Source: Chara braunii
Taxonomy: Eukaryota; Streptophyta; Charophyceae; Charales; Characeae
Direction: 5' to 3'
Length of the DNA: 64,000 nucleotides
Assembly: GCA_003427395.1 (NCBI GenBank)
Contig: BFEA01000018.1
Coordinates: 1,027,886 to 1,091,885 of the forward strand
The number at the start of each line of letters is the position of its first letter. Position 1 is the first letter of the stretch. The notes below the pieces were generated by a model. It saw only the letters and a program-made list of their open reading frames with translations, ran no database searches and had not been told where the DNA came from. A program made the translations under genes and the position numbers. Positions 33,440 through 43,860 of the stretch are shown here, piece after piece.

Positions 33440-33642
33440 CAAAATTTTTCTATTTTCTATTTTCTATTTTCTATTTTCTATTTTAATTGCAGGAGCAAGC
33501 TTTGCTTGGCCTTGGTCTCCACCATTGCCGAAGGGTCGGATGGAATCTCTGCTGGTCCGAATCGAATCTCTGCTGGTCCGAATCGAACCTCTGCTGGTCC
33601 GAATTGAATCTCTGCCGGTCCGGATCGAATCTCTGCTACTAC
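33440..33642. repeat. (TATTTTC)n then a 21-bp minisatellite
   Basis: 33448-33485 repeats TTCTATTTTCTA units. 33537-33642 has five copies of AATCTCTGCTGGTCCGAATCG. Confidence 0.9.
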
Positions 33643-33718
33643 GATCTCCAAGTCATTTGTCGCCGAGCTGTTGTCCCCTTCTGCTATTTGAGTTGCCGTC
33701 TCCCTTAAAGAGATCCTC

Positions 33719-34160
33719 TGCCACGTGGTTAAACGTAGGACATCGGTGTCTTCTGCCAGTCGCAATGCTGTTGCCACGTGACCCGTGAAGATCGCCCCGC
33801 CACGTGGTGCCACGTGTCCCGTTAAGGTCGCCCGCCACATGGTCCCACGAATGTGCTGCTGACAAGTGTCCGGTCACACGAATCGGCTCCTTCAACGTGG
33901 CCCTTGAAGATCGCCCGTCGCGTCGTCACACGAATCTTCACGAATCTTCTGCTGCCACGTGTTCGCACGTGGGACATTCACGTGTCCTTTGACAGTCGCG
34001 GAGCATCGGCAATCAGTTGCTGTCACGTTTAATCTGACAGATCGCCCGCCACGTGGTTGCAAATAGGACCTTGTTATCTTTTGCGAATCGCAAAACATCG
34101 ACAATCTGCTGCTGCCACGTGCAATTTGGAAGATCGCTCTCCCCCTCCACGTGGTTACAG
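33719..34160 (+). promoter_or_regulatory. cluster of ten CACGTG (G-box) motifs upstream of the PLAC8 gene
   Basis: CACGTG occurs at 33722, 33775, 33801, 33811, 33956, 33966, 33979, 34050, 34116 and 34148. They sit in a degenerate repeat with the phrase GATCGCCCGCCACGTGGT. CACGTG is the core bound by plant bZIP and bHLH factors. Whether this is a real control region or only a repeat that contains the hexamer cannot be decided from sequence; it ends about 520 bp before the PLAC8 start codon. Confidence 0.45.
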
Positions 34161-34459
34161 ATAGGACCGTGGTGTCTTTTGGCAATCGCGAAGCGTCGGC
34201 AGTCGGCGGCAATTGGCTGCTGTCACGTTCGTTCCCCCTTGGAGGAGGTCTCTATTGTCTGGAGAAGGGCTCTGCGGAATCGCTGTGATTTTTGATATGT
34301 CCCCTATGTGCAATAGCAGCTATCTTTTCTCTTCTTGACAATTTTTAGCATCCCTATCTAACGCGGCCTAGACTGTTGTGACTCGCTTTGAACTGCTGAC
34401 TGTGGTGCATCATCATGCGTGGACCTATTTAGGGTCTTACGGTTTGAGAACCTACGAAC

Positions 34460-34460
<1 letters not shown>

Positions 34461-34494
<34 letters not shown>

Positions 34495-34615
34495 CTGATT
34501 GACTGTCGGGTAAATTGCCCACAGGGACGCACACAGTTAATTGATTGATTGATTGATTGTTTTCTGATTGATTGATTGATTGGCTGATTGATTGTCGGGT
34601 TAATTGCCCACACAC
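34461..34615. repeat. (TTGA)n arrays, duplicated
   Basis: Two TTGATTGATTGA arrays (34461-34503 and 34540-34595), each followed by TTGTCGGG or CTGTCGGGT(T/A)AATTGCCCACA and GGGACGCACACAGT. This is a tandem duplication of about 100 bp just upstream of the PLAC8 start. Confidence 0.9.
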
Positions 34616-34679
34616 AGGGACGCACACAGTCAATTAGGTTGATTGGTATTTTGTCTCTTCCGTCGGTCTAGTCATCAAG

Positions 34680-35660
34680 ATGAGTAATCGACCGTATCGA
34701 CCTCCAGTGTTTGTGCCATTGGAGAACGAAGAAGATGCAGAGCCCATGGCGCTGCTTGGCTCTTCCGCACGACCGAAGAGTGGCGATGGCGGTCAAGGGA
34801 GAGGCGGGGGAGGAGGTGCTGCTACGTCCACCTCCTCCTCCTTGCGGGAGGCCTCAGGCGGTGCCGCCACCTCTACTATCCCTGGCCTCCCTGATCCTCC
34901 TCAGCGTTGGGTATCTGGTATTTGCGCGTGTTGTGATGACCTGGACAGCTGTTGCCTAGGGTGTTGGTGCCCCTGCGTTCTATTCGGTCGGAACGTTGCC
35001 GCTCTTAGCGACAAGCCATGGGTAGGTCCGTGTGTGCTGTACTGCTTGATGGATGTGTTGATTAGGTTAGTGGGGCTGAAGTTGGCCGGTGCGTGTGGAT
35101 GGTATTTCTTGTCTTTCGGGTCTTGCTACACCTTTTCGCAAAGGCGAAAGCTGCGCACCAAGTACAACTTGCAGGAGGGCCCTTGTATGGATCCCTGCAC
35201 TCATTACTGGTGCCCCTGGTGCGCTGTGTGCCAAGAGTATAGAGAGATTAGGGAGAGGTCCACCAATCAGTTCGTTCTTCTGAAGACGGACATCTCAGCG
35301 CCTGTTCCGCAGACCATGGAGCGCCATCCATCACCGGGATTGGGATCGGTATTGGGACTTCCGGTCGCGACTGAGCCTTCTTCTTCTGCAAACCACCAGC
35401 ATCATCGCACGGTGAATCGCCGCTCTCTTCCTGAACTCTCTCCACTAGAGACGGTCGCTCTTCTTCCCCTGTCTTCTGGTTCCTCCGCCGCCGCCGACGC
35501 CAAGCTGATGCTTCAAGAGTACGAGAGGTTAGAGCTGGCAGCGGGGGCAGAATCAGGGGGGCCAGCAGGGACAGGCGGCGGCGGCGGCAGCGGTGGGAGG
35601 AGTGAAGAGGAGGGAGTGAGTACATCATCAGGTGCGAAAAGGGGTGTGGATTTACAGTAG
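34680..35660 (+). CDS. PLAC8-family cysteine-rich membrane protein (CNR/PCR-like)
   Basis: 326 residues, uninterrupted. Residues 1-74 are a Gly/Ser-rich, probably disordered N-terminus. The PLAC8 domain (about 75-192) contains W-x2-GICACCDD, the signature CCLGCWCPCVLFGRN (from about 91), a hydrophobic stretch (WVGPCVLYCLMDVLIRLVGL and FLSFGSCY, about 113-150), R-x2-LR-x-KYNLQEGPCMDPCTHYWCPWC and the closing CALCQEYRE equivalent CAVCQEYREIRE. Known plant members act at the plasma membrane in metal (cadmium, zinc) efflux, calcium uptake or organ-size control; which of these applies here is not known. The C-terminal 130 residues are low complexity (Ser, Gly, Ala) without a known domain. ATG at 34680 is the first in frame and is followed by typical coding sequence. 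Single exon as seen; introns outside this frame cannot be excluded. Confidence 0.85.
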   Translation: MSNRPYRPPVFVPLENEEDAEPMALLGSSARPKSGDGGQGRGGGGGAATSTSSSLREASGGAATSTIPGLPDPPQRWVSGICACCDDLDSCCLGCWCPCVLFGRNVAALSDKPWVGPCVLYCLMDVLIRLVGLKLAGACGWYFLSFGSCYTFSQRRKLRTKYNLQEGPCMDPCTHYWCPWCAVCQEYREIRERSTNQFVLLKTDISAPVPQTMERHPSPGLGSVLGLPVATEPSSSANHQHHRTVNRRSLPELSPLETVALLPLSSGSSAAADAKLMLQEYERLELAAGAESGGPAGTGGGGGSGGRSEEEGVSTSSGAKRGVDLQ

Positions 35661-35879
35661 AACTCTTTTTGGCACAGAGGATCCAATCGTCCTCTTTGCT
35701 GCACCTGGCCACAAACACGTCCAGATTCAGGCGCTCCTGTCTTGCCTTGTCTGCTGCTATCGTAGAAAAACACGTCTCAGTTATCGCTTGGTGTTTTCTC
35801 CGGCCTCGTCGCGGTTCTACTTGCCATTATGATGATGATTTTGTAATCATTGGCGAGAGATTGACCAGCAGATCGAAAA
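35661..35879 (+). other. presumed 3' flank of the PLAC8 gene
   Basis: No further ORF. ATGATGATTTTGTAATCATTGG at 35829 might serve as an untranslated-region element; no strong poly(A) signal was found before the minisatellite. An AATAATAAAG motif occurs later, at 36545. Confidence 0.3.
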
Positions 35880-36090
35880 TGGCGGGAAACTGGACGTACT
35901 ACTGGCGAGACAATGACCAGATTAAAAAATGGCGGGACGAGAACGAAAATGGCGGGAACGAAAATTGTGGGAACAAAAATGGCGGGAACGAAAATTGTGG
36001 GAACAAAAATGGCGGGAACGAAAATGGCGGGAAACGGGACGTACTACTGGTGAGACAATGGCCAGATGGAAAATGGCGGGAAAGTGGACA
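35880..36090. repeat. minisatellite of ATGGCGGGAA units (E2F-like octamers)
   Basis: Repeats of AAAATGGCGGGAACG and AAAATTGTGGGAACA alternate (about 30-bp period, 35937-36035), flanked by a duplicated GACGTACTACTGG(C/T)GAGACAATG. The GGCGGGAA(A) octamer equals the E2F/DP consensus. Confidence 0.8.
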
Positions 36091-36650
36091 TACACTCTAC
36101 ACATTGTGAGTTTTTCAGTGCGTTGTTCTGATATCGGTCAGACAAAACAGACAAAAGAAGACTTGCTGGTGGTGGTCTTTCCCGCCCCTTTTCCGCGGCA
36201 AAACCCTCTGCATTCCCGCCGGTTTTCTTGCGGCCGACCGATTATATGCCAGACCTTTAGGGCGCCAACTTGTCATTTCCCGGGTGCTGCAGTCTTCGAC
36301 TTGTTGTTTTTCCCGCCGTTTTGGGAAGAACCGGCGCCCGCCAGTTTTATGGTATCCTGGCGATGCGTATCTTCCCAAAAGCTTTGATGATGATGCCCAC
36401 CCTTTTTACGAATTTGATGATGATCCCGCCCAGTCGCCGAATCCGCTGATGATGCCGATGAAAATGATGAAGACGATGACGTGTCCTTCACCACGAGAGC
36501 TTCTCTCCTCTGATTAGTCATTCAGCCATTAACTAGTAATACGTAATAATAAAGTTTTTTCATTCTTCCTGCGGTGAGTTGTGTCGGCCATTCATTTCTC
36601 TTCGGAACGCAAAATCACTGTGGTAACTCTCGGTCGTCAATTCCCCGTTT
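36091..36650. other. no confident gene; dense TTCCCGCC motifs
   Basis: Open frames (for example 36284-36517) have no recognisable domain. TTTCCCGCC occurs at 36178 and 36309, and TTCCCGCC at 36213. AATAATAAAG at 36545 resembles a poly(A) signal but has no assigned transcript. Confidence 0.35.
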
Positions 36651-36945
36651 TTTCCCGCCCAACGCCGCATCACCGCCGGACGACCATATACACTGAATGT
36701 TAGGTTACTGCACAGGTAACATTCAATGTATATGGTCGTCCGGCGGTGATGCGGCGTTGGGCGGGAACACAAGTAACATTCAGTGTATATGGTCGTCCGG
36801 CGGTGATGCGGCGTTGGGCCGGAAAAAAACGCGACGCCGCATCACCGCCGGACGACCATATGCACTGAATGTTTAATGTTACGGCACAGGTAACATTCAG
36901 TGTATATGGCCGTCCGGCGGTTATGCGGCGTTGGGCGGGAAAAAG
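36651..36945. mobile_element. nested inverted repeats of an about 50-bp arm (foldback family H2)
   Basis: The arm AACGCCGCATCACCGCCGGA...CATTCAGTGT appears five times: inverted at 36660 and 36830, direct at about 36716, 36774 and 36892 (as TATGGTCGTCCGGCGGTGAT). Adjacent opposite arms form hairpins separated by short GGTTACTGCACAGG-type loops. Confidence 0.75.
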
Positions 36946-37040
36946 CGGTATTTGAACCCGCGACTTCTGGTTCGGCGGTGGGCGGGAAAAACGGGATTTG
37001 AACCCGCGACTTCTGGTTCGGCGGTGGGTGACTCCGAAGT
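36946..37040 (-). repeat. duplicated 47-bp tRNA-like T-arm segment
   Basis: TTTGAACCCGCGACTTCTGG followed by TTCGGCGGTGGGCGGGAAAA occurs twice in tandem (36950, 36997). The reverse complement (CCAGAAGTCGCGGGTTCAAA) resembles a Pol III B box. No A box was found, so it is not called a tRNA. Confidence 0.5.
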
Positions 37041-37140
37041 GTGTACTTACATTAGCTTCAGCTTCGCAGTGGATCTCCGCCGGAGGTTCCATGGCGGCAG
37101 AAAGTTCAGCAGTCTTCCGCTGGATGACGTTATAGGTGAT

Positions 37141-37350
37141 TGTCGTCAAATTTGCCGCCGACAGAGGTCAGCTCTCTTTTCAGCCGTCAAATTTGCCGCC
37201 AACAGAGCTCAGCTCTCTTCTCAGCCGTTGAATTTCCTGCAGACAGAGCTCTGCTCTCTTTTCAGCCGTCGAATTTCCCGCCGACAGAGCTCAGATCTTT
37301 TTTCAGCCGTCAAATTTTCCCCGCCGACAGAGCTCAGCTCTCTTTTCAGT
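37141..37350. repeat. 41-bp minisatellite, five units
   Basis: Units of GCCGTCAAATTTGCCGCCAA followed by CAGAGCTCAGCTCTCTTTTCA. All frames through it give periodic peptides. The 258-codon plus frame covering it (36931-37707) is therefore rejected as a gene. Confidence 0.9.
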
Positions 37351-38302
37351 GAGGCGAGGGGGAAAGAAAGAGAAGATCAAAACAAATGTGTGGCTTGTCC
37401 AGAGGAGGGAGGGGGGGGGGGTACTGCCTCCACCGTCGCCGACCACCTGCGGTCTCCATTCAGATTCGCGCCTGTTTGCAGCCTGTCAATGATTTGCGAT
37501 GTGCCGTGTGCTATATATACATCTATATACTTGTCTCCCACTCTGCCTACTACGGTTTACCAGGCAGGTCTGTTTGACAGAGTATATAGCAGTTGCATAG
37601 TTTTTGTAATCTGCCCCTTACCTGCTTTCCCCTTCCCCTCTCCACACCCGATGTGTCCAAGCCTTAAACGTCCCCTACTGTCTGCCCCCGAACACAACGC
37701 ACCCTGATCATGAATGTATGCAAGCTATCTTTCCGGTCCGATACGTTCATGACGAGGGGGCATTGTTTTCGGTGGAAGACAGGAAGGTAGCAAGCCCTCG
37801 CTGATAGGGTTTGTAATTACGGTATTGATTGACGTCCAGATCATCGGTATCATCGGTACGGCTATGCACGTCACATTTAGGGTTTCTAGCAGCAATGCTA
37901 TTATAGTTTTTACCCTGTTGCCAGTCTGATCATCAGTTCACCCATCCACCCAGCCATCAATTTGCAGCAGTGATGGGGTGATTTTGCGGTAGTGGGTCAC
38001 GTGAAGAAAAGATCACGCGTAGGTATTTGATTACAGAAAGTGAATATGCGACCGAGAGGGGGCTCATTGATTGCGATCGTCATCGGTCTGGACTGGCGCC
38101 ATGTGCCCTGTGTGCTAACACCTGATCTGGTAACTAGGGTTAATGACTGTGGTCAGGTACTCAGACTTCTGATTTGGATTGCGTTTCTTGTATCTTCGTC
38201 TAGCAGAGAGGGGAGATTAGATTTTGCCCACGTGGATGGCAGCGATACTTGCGACGTCGTCCATGAGTTGGAAGATGTCGACGGCCAGGATTGACAGATG
38301 AG

Positions 38303-38306
<4 letters not shown>
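37351..38306. other. no gene seen
   Basis: Non-repetitive. The longest frame, 84 codons at 38040-38294, has no motif. Confidence 0.35.
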
Positions 38307-38341
<35 letters not shown>

Positions 38342-38500
38342 CTCTCTCTGAACGGACTACGGACAGATGTGAAAAACTTTTAGCACAGCGAGATGAGGGA
38401 GGGGGAGGGGATCTCTCTCTCTCTCTCTCTCTCGGAACGGACTACGGACAGAAGTGAAAAAGTTTTAGCACAGCGAGATGAGGGAGGGGGAGGGGAACGA
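38307..38500. repeat. (CT)n plus duplicated 98-bp unit
   Basis: CTCTG or CTCGG then AACGGACTACGGACAGA(T/A)GTGAAAAA(C/G)TTTTAGCACAGCGAG runs twice (38349 and 38433), each after a CT run. Confidence 0.9.
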
Positions 38501-39028
38501 GAGACGTTAGATGGTTGCTGGCGGCCATGACTGAGGATGAGGATGAGGAAGAGGGCAATCATTGGAGGGGATAATGACAGATTGGTGCTGATGGGGAACG
38601 CTTGGTGCTGATGATGCTGCGGAGGGGCGCCAGCTATTAACTATCGGTTGTAAGTCGCTCATACCACAGGTCGACGTCCTTGCTTCTATCTTGTTCTGTT
38701 CTGTGTCTTTCTGGTGGATGATGATCGAGTGTCATATAGAGTCGATCGACCGGTCGCTCGCTCGATCGAGAGGTTGTCTGAGGAGAGGGAGGGAGATGGA
38801 GGGGTGTTTGACAGTGTGATTGGTAGAAGATAGTACTATATGCCATGAGTCACTCATGGCCATTGATCTTCCGTCACCTGGCAACTTGATTGATCACACA
38901 AAGGCTATTGCTTGGTGACAGTATAATGCTGTTTGTGGGACGGAGGTGCCCCACCTTCCGTGAAATCTGTCACTAGGACCTGTCTGCTATATATTCCTGT
39001 GTCGGTTAGTTCTGGAGGGCTAGATATA

Positions 39029-39031
<3 letters not shown>
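38501..39031. other. no gene seen
   Basis: GATGAGGATGAGG-type short repeats and CGATCGACCGGTCGCTCGCTCG near 38745. No coding evidence. Confidence 0.35.

Positions 39032-39112
<81 letters not shown>
39032..39112. repeat. (CT)n microsatellite, about 40 units
   Basis: Pure CT repeats. The frames through it encode alternating Ser-Leu or Glu-Arg only. Confidence 0.95.
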
Positions 39113-39113
<1 letters not shown>

Positions 39114-39659
39114 TGGACCGTCCATTCTGTTGGGCATAGAAAGTTTCACAGAGTTACTTCTGCGGCGGTCTTCCTGAGACGAAGGCTGGAGGCCGGGCTC
39201 TCTGAATCTGCCGTGTAGATCTGCCAGCATCTAGTGAATCTAGTAATCAGCCACGTGGATCCCGATGGTGGGGTGATCTCTGTGAGCATGCCATCCACTT
39301 TTGTCTCAAGGCAGCGTTTCGTTGTGTGTCATGTGCATCTCTCCAGTGACGTGTCCAATGCCACATGGATCTGCCAGCGTGGAAGTAATGGTGTCTGTCG
39401 ATGTCCACCTCTTTGTCGTTAGGTTCTCAAGCAGGAGCATGCTTTAATCAGATGCTACGTGGAAGTTTGCAGGGGTTGAGTACATCGGCAACATTATTAC
39501 GCATACGACGTGCTATTACGCCAACAAGAGGTGTTAGAGTGAATGATGGATATTGAGAGCAACGAGAGGGAGCTGGCGGGTTCTATGGGCCTCTGCTTGT
39601 GAGAACGATGCTTCCTTTCCCATCAGGGCACGTATGCCACGTGAATAGATCTATCCTAC
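39113..39659. other. no gene seen
   Basis: Contains repeated (C/G)CCACGTGGATC / CCACATGGATCTGCCAGC phrases (39245, 39360), possibly a degenerate repeat related to the G-box-containing block near 33.8 kb. Confidence 0.35.
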
Positions 39660-40320
39660 TTCACCTCCCTTGTCTTCTTCCCTCCAAATTTCCCTATTGC
39701 TCCTATCCTCCCTTCTCAGTTGTTGGACTTCCTCTTCTCCTTCTATCTCCTGTTTTCTCTTCCGATCTCCTCTCGTCCTCCTCCTCCTGCTCCTGATCCT
39801 CTTCCTCGTCTTCCTCCTGCTTCTGCCCTTCCCCCTCCTGTTTCTGCTCCCTCTTCCTTCTCCTGCTTCTGCTCCTCGTCCTCCTCTTCCACTTCTTACT
39901 ACTCTGGGATCCCTCCTCCGACGGTCTCTTTTCCTCCTCTTCCTCATCCTCTTCCTCCGACGATCTCTTTCCTCCTCTTCCTCATCCTCTTCCTCCCCTT
40001 CATCTCCCTCCTCGTCTTACCATATCTGGCATCTCTCCTGCTCCTCCTCCTACCCTCCTGCTCCTGTCTTTTTCTGTCCCCACTACCGATCGTGCTCTTC
40101 CATTTCCTTTCCCCACGACGGCTCCCTTCTTCGAATCCGCCTCCTTTTGCATTTTCGCAGTCCTTTGGACGCTCCCTCCATCCTCTTCTTTCCTTTTCCC
40201 TGTCCAACCCCACCCTCCTCCTCTCTCTGCTCCTCTCGTACTCCGTGGAGCACTTTCAATCCCTGCTTCTGCTCCACATATTATGGTTGTCACGTCAAGC
40301 TCCAATGTTTGTTGTTGCCA
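39660..40320. repeat. 660-bp polypyrimidine tract
   Basis: Strongly C+T-rich on the plus strand, with CCTCCTCCTGCT and CTCTTCCTC units, and two variants of CCTCCGACG(G/A)TCTCTTTCCTCC (39924, 39955). Frames of more than 200 codons here are compositional artefacts (Ser/Leu/Pro-rich). Confidence 0.8.
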
Positions 40321-41374
40321 CGCCAACAGGGCCCCAGCCCCCTCTCCTGAACCCCCCTCGCGGCGCCTGAATTCTCATCCGCAGTACAATTTTTAGCAGT
40401 CCACATCACATCCATGCGTTGCTTGCCCACATCAGCCTCTTCCAGGTCATCGTCGGTGTCATAAACTTTGAGACCTGGTTCGGATAAAACCCCCAGTAAC
40501 AGGTCGCCTTGATCTTTTCCGATCAGCGCGTAGTTTTCCTCCCCTTCCTCCCTTTAAGACTTCTTGCTGTGAGGCATGAAGGCCTGCAGGTGTAAGACAG
40601 GGTCGTAAGACAAGGTCAACGCTGGTGGTCAAAGGGAGCATAATGTGCTTGGGGCTCAAGTTTCATCGCCATGGTATTCCATTGTGGGCCACCTACTCCT
40701 TTTAAGAATTTCTTACTGTGAGGCACAAAGCGCCCTAGGCACAAAGCGCCCTAGGCACAAAAGATTGTGCGCCTCGCCGCCTCCTACTCCCAGTCTTTGC
40801 TTCCCCTCCCTCCTTCGAAGACTTTATTGCTGTGAGACCCAAAGGCCCGCAGGCATGAAGGTCATCAGCGGTAGGAGAGTGTGAATGCTGCTGGTGTACG
40901 GGAACATATTGCTTGCGGTGGCTTGAGTTTCATCTTCACGGTATGCCCTTTTGCATTGCCTAGTCCCATCCCAACATTTGCTCATGTTCAGAGCACACAC
41001 ACATAATAGGATTGGTTGTCGAAGATCTGTCGCATTTGAAAATCTGTTCTTCTCGCTCCTGATGCGAGGTGCTACTCACCGAAGAGAAGGGGAGAACTGC
41101 CTCTCATTCGTGTTATCTGTCAAGGTGGGCGCTTCATTCTCATAAGCAGCGGTGCATTTTGGCTGTCCTTTTGTCTTATACGTCTGTGTCACCATTTTTC
41201 ATGTCATAATGGTGATGTTTCAGATACTTGCTGTTGCAGGGTAATGATGGTGTCGAAATATATTTACCAGACTCACCATATGGATTGTGTGTAATTAATG
41301 CTCTTTCTTAGAGCAAAAAGAGCAAAATGAGGGAGCACACTTCACACACACACAAATACTGCAAGCATTTTAAA
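40321..41374. repeat. degenerate about 140-bp repeat (three units), then unique DNA
   Basis: CCTCCCT(T/C)..AAGACTT(C/T)(T/A)TGCTGTGAGGC and GGCTTGAGTTTCATC..C(A/C)CGGTAT recur at 40540-40680, 40700-40760 and 40800-40945. An 18-bp AGGCACAAAGCGCCCT duplication lies at 40722-40755. 40950-41370 shows nothing. Confidence 0.55.
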
Positions 41375-41550
41375 GGCACCACGTGCAGTCGTGTATAGTG
41401 AACATGACCACGCATCAACGCACACACTTACTGCAAGCATTTTAAAAGCTCACCACACATGCGCTGACACCGTGAATACCACAAGCATTTTAAAGGCTCA
41501 CCACACATGCGCTGACACCGTGAATACCACAAGCATTTTAAAGGCTCCAC
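41375..41550. repeat. 48-bp minisatellite
   Basis: CAAGCATTTTAAAGGCTCAC then CACACATGCGCTGACACCGT recurs at about 41433, 41482 and 41530, with a diverged first unit at 41363. Confidence 0.85.
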
Positions 41551-41885
41551 ATCGTAAGACCGGTCTGATTATGCATATCTATGCATCTGGACGTTGATGT
41601 TTGGTCCAGTGCAGTGGTGATTGTTAACCCCTCCTCCCCCCATTACCAATTCACCACCCCCACCCCCACCCCCACCCCCGGAAAAGAAATGGCAAAAGAA
41701 GACTGAGAAAGTTGCTTTGTTCAGCCTTCATGTATTGGTGTGCGCACTATGCAATAGGGGTGGGGCCTATTGCACTTCACATTGCACCTCTTGCATGTTA
41801 TGTTATTATTTTTTTGCCGCTTCCGCGATTCTAAGGTGGGGGCCCAACCCTGTACAACTTATCACATTATTATCCCATAAATCTG
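41551..41885. other. no gene seen
   Basis: Includes a short (CACCCC)n run at 41655-41680. Nothing else recognised. Confidence 0.4.
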
Positions 41886-42030
41886 GGGAGCATGGCTGGT
41901 TGCGCGTACTCGCGTACACGTATTCCTGTACATGACACACGCGCGTACATGTAATCCCGTACGTACGTGTACACGTATTCCTGTACATGACACATACGCG
42001 CGTACATGTAATCCCATACGTGGGAATACG
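41886..42030. repeat. about 62-bp tandem duplication rich in CGTAC
   Basis: GTACACGTATTCCTGTACAT then GACACA..CGCGCGTACATGTAATCCC(G/A)TACGT appears twice (41915 and 41967). The unit is itself partly palindromic (GTACATG, CGTACG). Confidence 0.85.
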
Positions 42031-42524
42031 TTAAAAAAAAAAAAAATCGAAAAAATCTGAAAAAAAGTATGTTATGCAAAATGATATTTCAAACAACTTT
42101 TGCCTGAGACTCGTCTCAAAATTCTGTACCAAAGTCGAGTTAAAACTTAAAAGTCAAAAACACAAAGAACAAAGAAATTGAAATGAAGATAGAAAAAAAA
42201 GGAAAAAACAGAAGAAAATGAAAACAAAATTCTGTAACAACTATATGTGATGCAGAATCAGGATACAAACGACTTTTGCCAGGGAGTCATCCCCGAATTC
42301 CCAACCAAACTCGAGGAAAAAAATCAAAAATTTAAACAAAAGTAATATTATCATAATAATTGAAAAACTTTTTGAAAGTATTTTTTAATTTTTCATCCTT
42401 TAAACCACTAGTGCCTTTGTGGGTTCGAAAATAATCGGCCTCCGACCTTTCAGGAGGCTGAAACGAAACGACGGCTGCCGATCAGATTTATCAACGGCGG
42501 GCTTGGCCTCCTGAAACTTCTGTG
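42031..42524. other. no gene seen; A-rich
   Basis: A-rich simple sequence with a repeated ACTTTTGCC(T/A)G phrase (42096, 42271). Confidence 0.4.
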
Positions 42525-43023
42525 ATTTTTTGCACTCCGAAAAATGCCTTGAAAACTCTGAAAATTGAAGAGTCTGTAGATTTGGTTGTGACTTTTCGAT
42601 GAAAAATATTAAAAAAATATTTTCAGTGAAATAAATGGCGCGCCCATTTGTCTCATTCTTGGTTTTTGCCACTCTACTGCTTGTGGGCCAACGGGAAATG
42701 TACCCCAATTTCAGCGATTTTTCGCGCTCAGAAGAAATCGTAAAAAAATCTGAAAATCGGAGGGTCAATAGATCTGGTCGTGATCTTTCCAGGAAAAATA
42801 TTCTAAAAATTTTTAAAAATCGTTTTAATCACGAAATAAGTGGTGGCGGTTAGTTGGCGGATTTTTCATTTTTGGGCCTCTGCCGGTTCTCCACACTATG
42901 CTACCGGTAGCCCTCATGAACATGTGCTACCGGTCCCCAGACTTTCATTTTTGGGTCTCTGCGGGGTCTCCACACTATGCTACCGGTAGCCCTCATGAAC
43001 ATGTGCTAACGGTCCCCCGACTT
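42525..43023. repeat. two diverged 170-bp direct repeats, then a 78-bp tandem duplication
   Basis: 42525-42650 and 42700-42850 share GCACTC/GCGCTCAGAA..., CTGAAAATTG(A/G)AGAGTC..TAGAT(T/C)TGGT(T/C)GTGA and GAAAAATATT. 42866-42945 and 42946-43023 share CTCCACACTATGCTACCGGT and AGCCCTCATGAACATGTGCT. Confidence 0.8.
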
Positions 43024-43730
43024 TCACAACGTCGGGTAGAGTGGTGGTTTAACCACCATATTGTTTTCCAGCATACTGCATTAACATGGACATGTATGAC
43101 ATGCAGCATTCTTCCACCAGAGGTCAGCGGCACACATCATCCATTGCGCGTCAGCATTTCTCAAGCAGTGGCAGTGGAAGGTCGAGATCTCTCAGGCGAG
43201 GTCCCACAAGCAAAGATGATTGGGTTTGATGCCGGAATCTGTACGTGTTTGTGGCGGCATTCAGAAAATCACAACTGATCTCAATCTGTATCTCATCACG
43301 AAACACATTCAGATTCAGACATTTGATCTAATGCTCTATGTTAGTGTGACTGGGCCCTGGAATGGCCAGATGGACAGATTCTGGGGCATTTGAGAAATTC
43401 ATGTAATTTATAGCTTGTTTACGTAATGAGCATAGATTACGGGCGCGGTTTTTCGGTTAGTATTTGGTACAGTATTTGATTGAAATTTGAAAGACAGTTT
43501 CTGTGTGAGGTTGCTCGCCTGTTTTAAACACCAGCACACCCCACACATTGTAATTCAGAGGAGCAGTATTTGGTCCAGTGGTACAATTGCATAAAAATCT
43601 GGAAGGCGTAAAAAAAGCCGCGTAATGGTAGCAACGTTTCGGCGTACTACGTACAGTTTCTGCACAAATGATGGAAAAAAAAGAGCTAAGTGCGCCAATT
43701 TACAGCAAGAACTTTTTTCAGGATTTGGAA
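43024..43730. other. no gene seen
   Basis: Unique sequence; the 126-codon frame at 42898-43278 overlaps the duplication and has no recognised domain. Confidence 0.35.
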
Positions 43731-43860
43731 CTTTTTTTTTTTTTTTTCTTGGAAAGATCAGCAATAATCTATGTGCCCGTTTTCTTCAGCTTGTTCAAAG
43801 CCACCCCTACGTTTCCCAGCCATTTTTTCAAAGATACTGCTTGCATGCTCCCCGCAATAT
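43731..43860 (-). mobile_element. retroposed 3' end with poly(A) tail (minus)
   Basis: A T-run at 43731-43747 followed by ordinary sequence is the tail of a minus-strand insertion. Its class could not be assigned because no LINE or SINE core is visible. Confidence 0.35.

Noticed and set aside
36931-37707. 258-codon open frame
   Set aside because: Mostly reads through the 41-bp minisatellite and the tRNA-like duplication; periodic peptide, no domain.
39660-40370. Open frames of more than 200 codons
   Set aside because: Polypyrimidine composition lacks stop codons; Ser/Leu/Pro-rich artefact.
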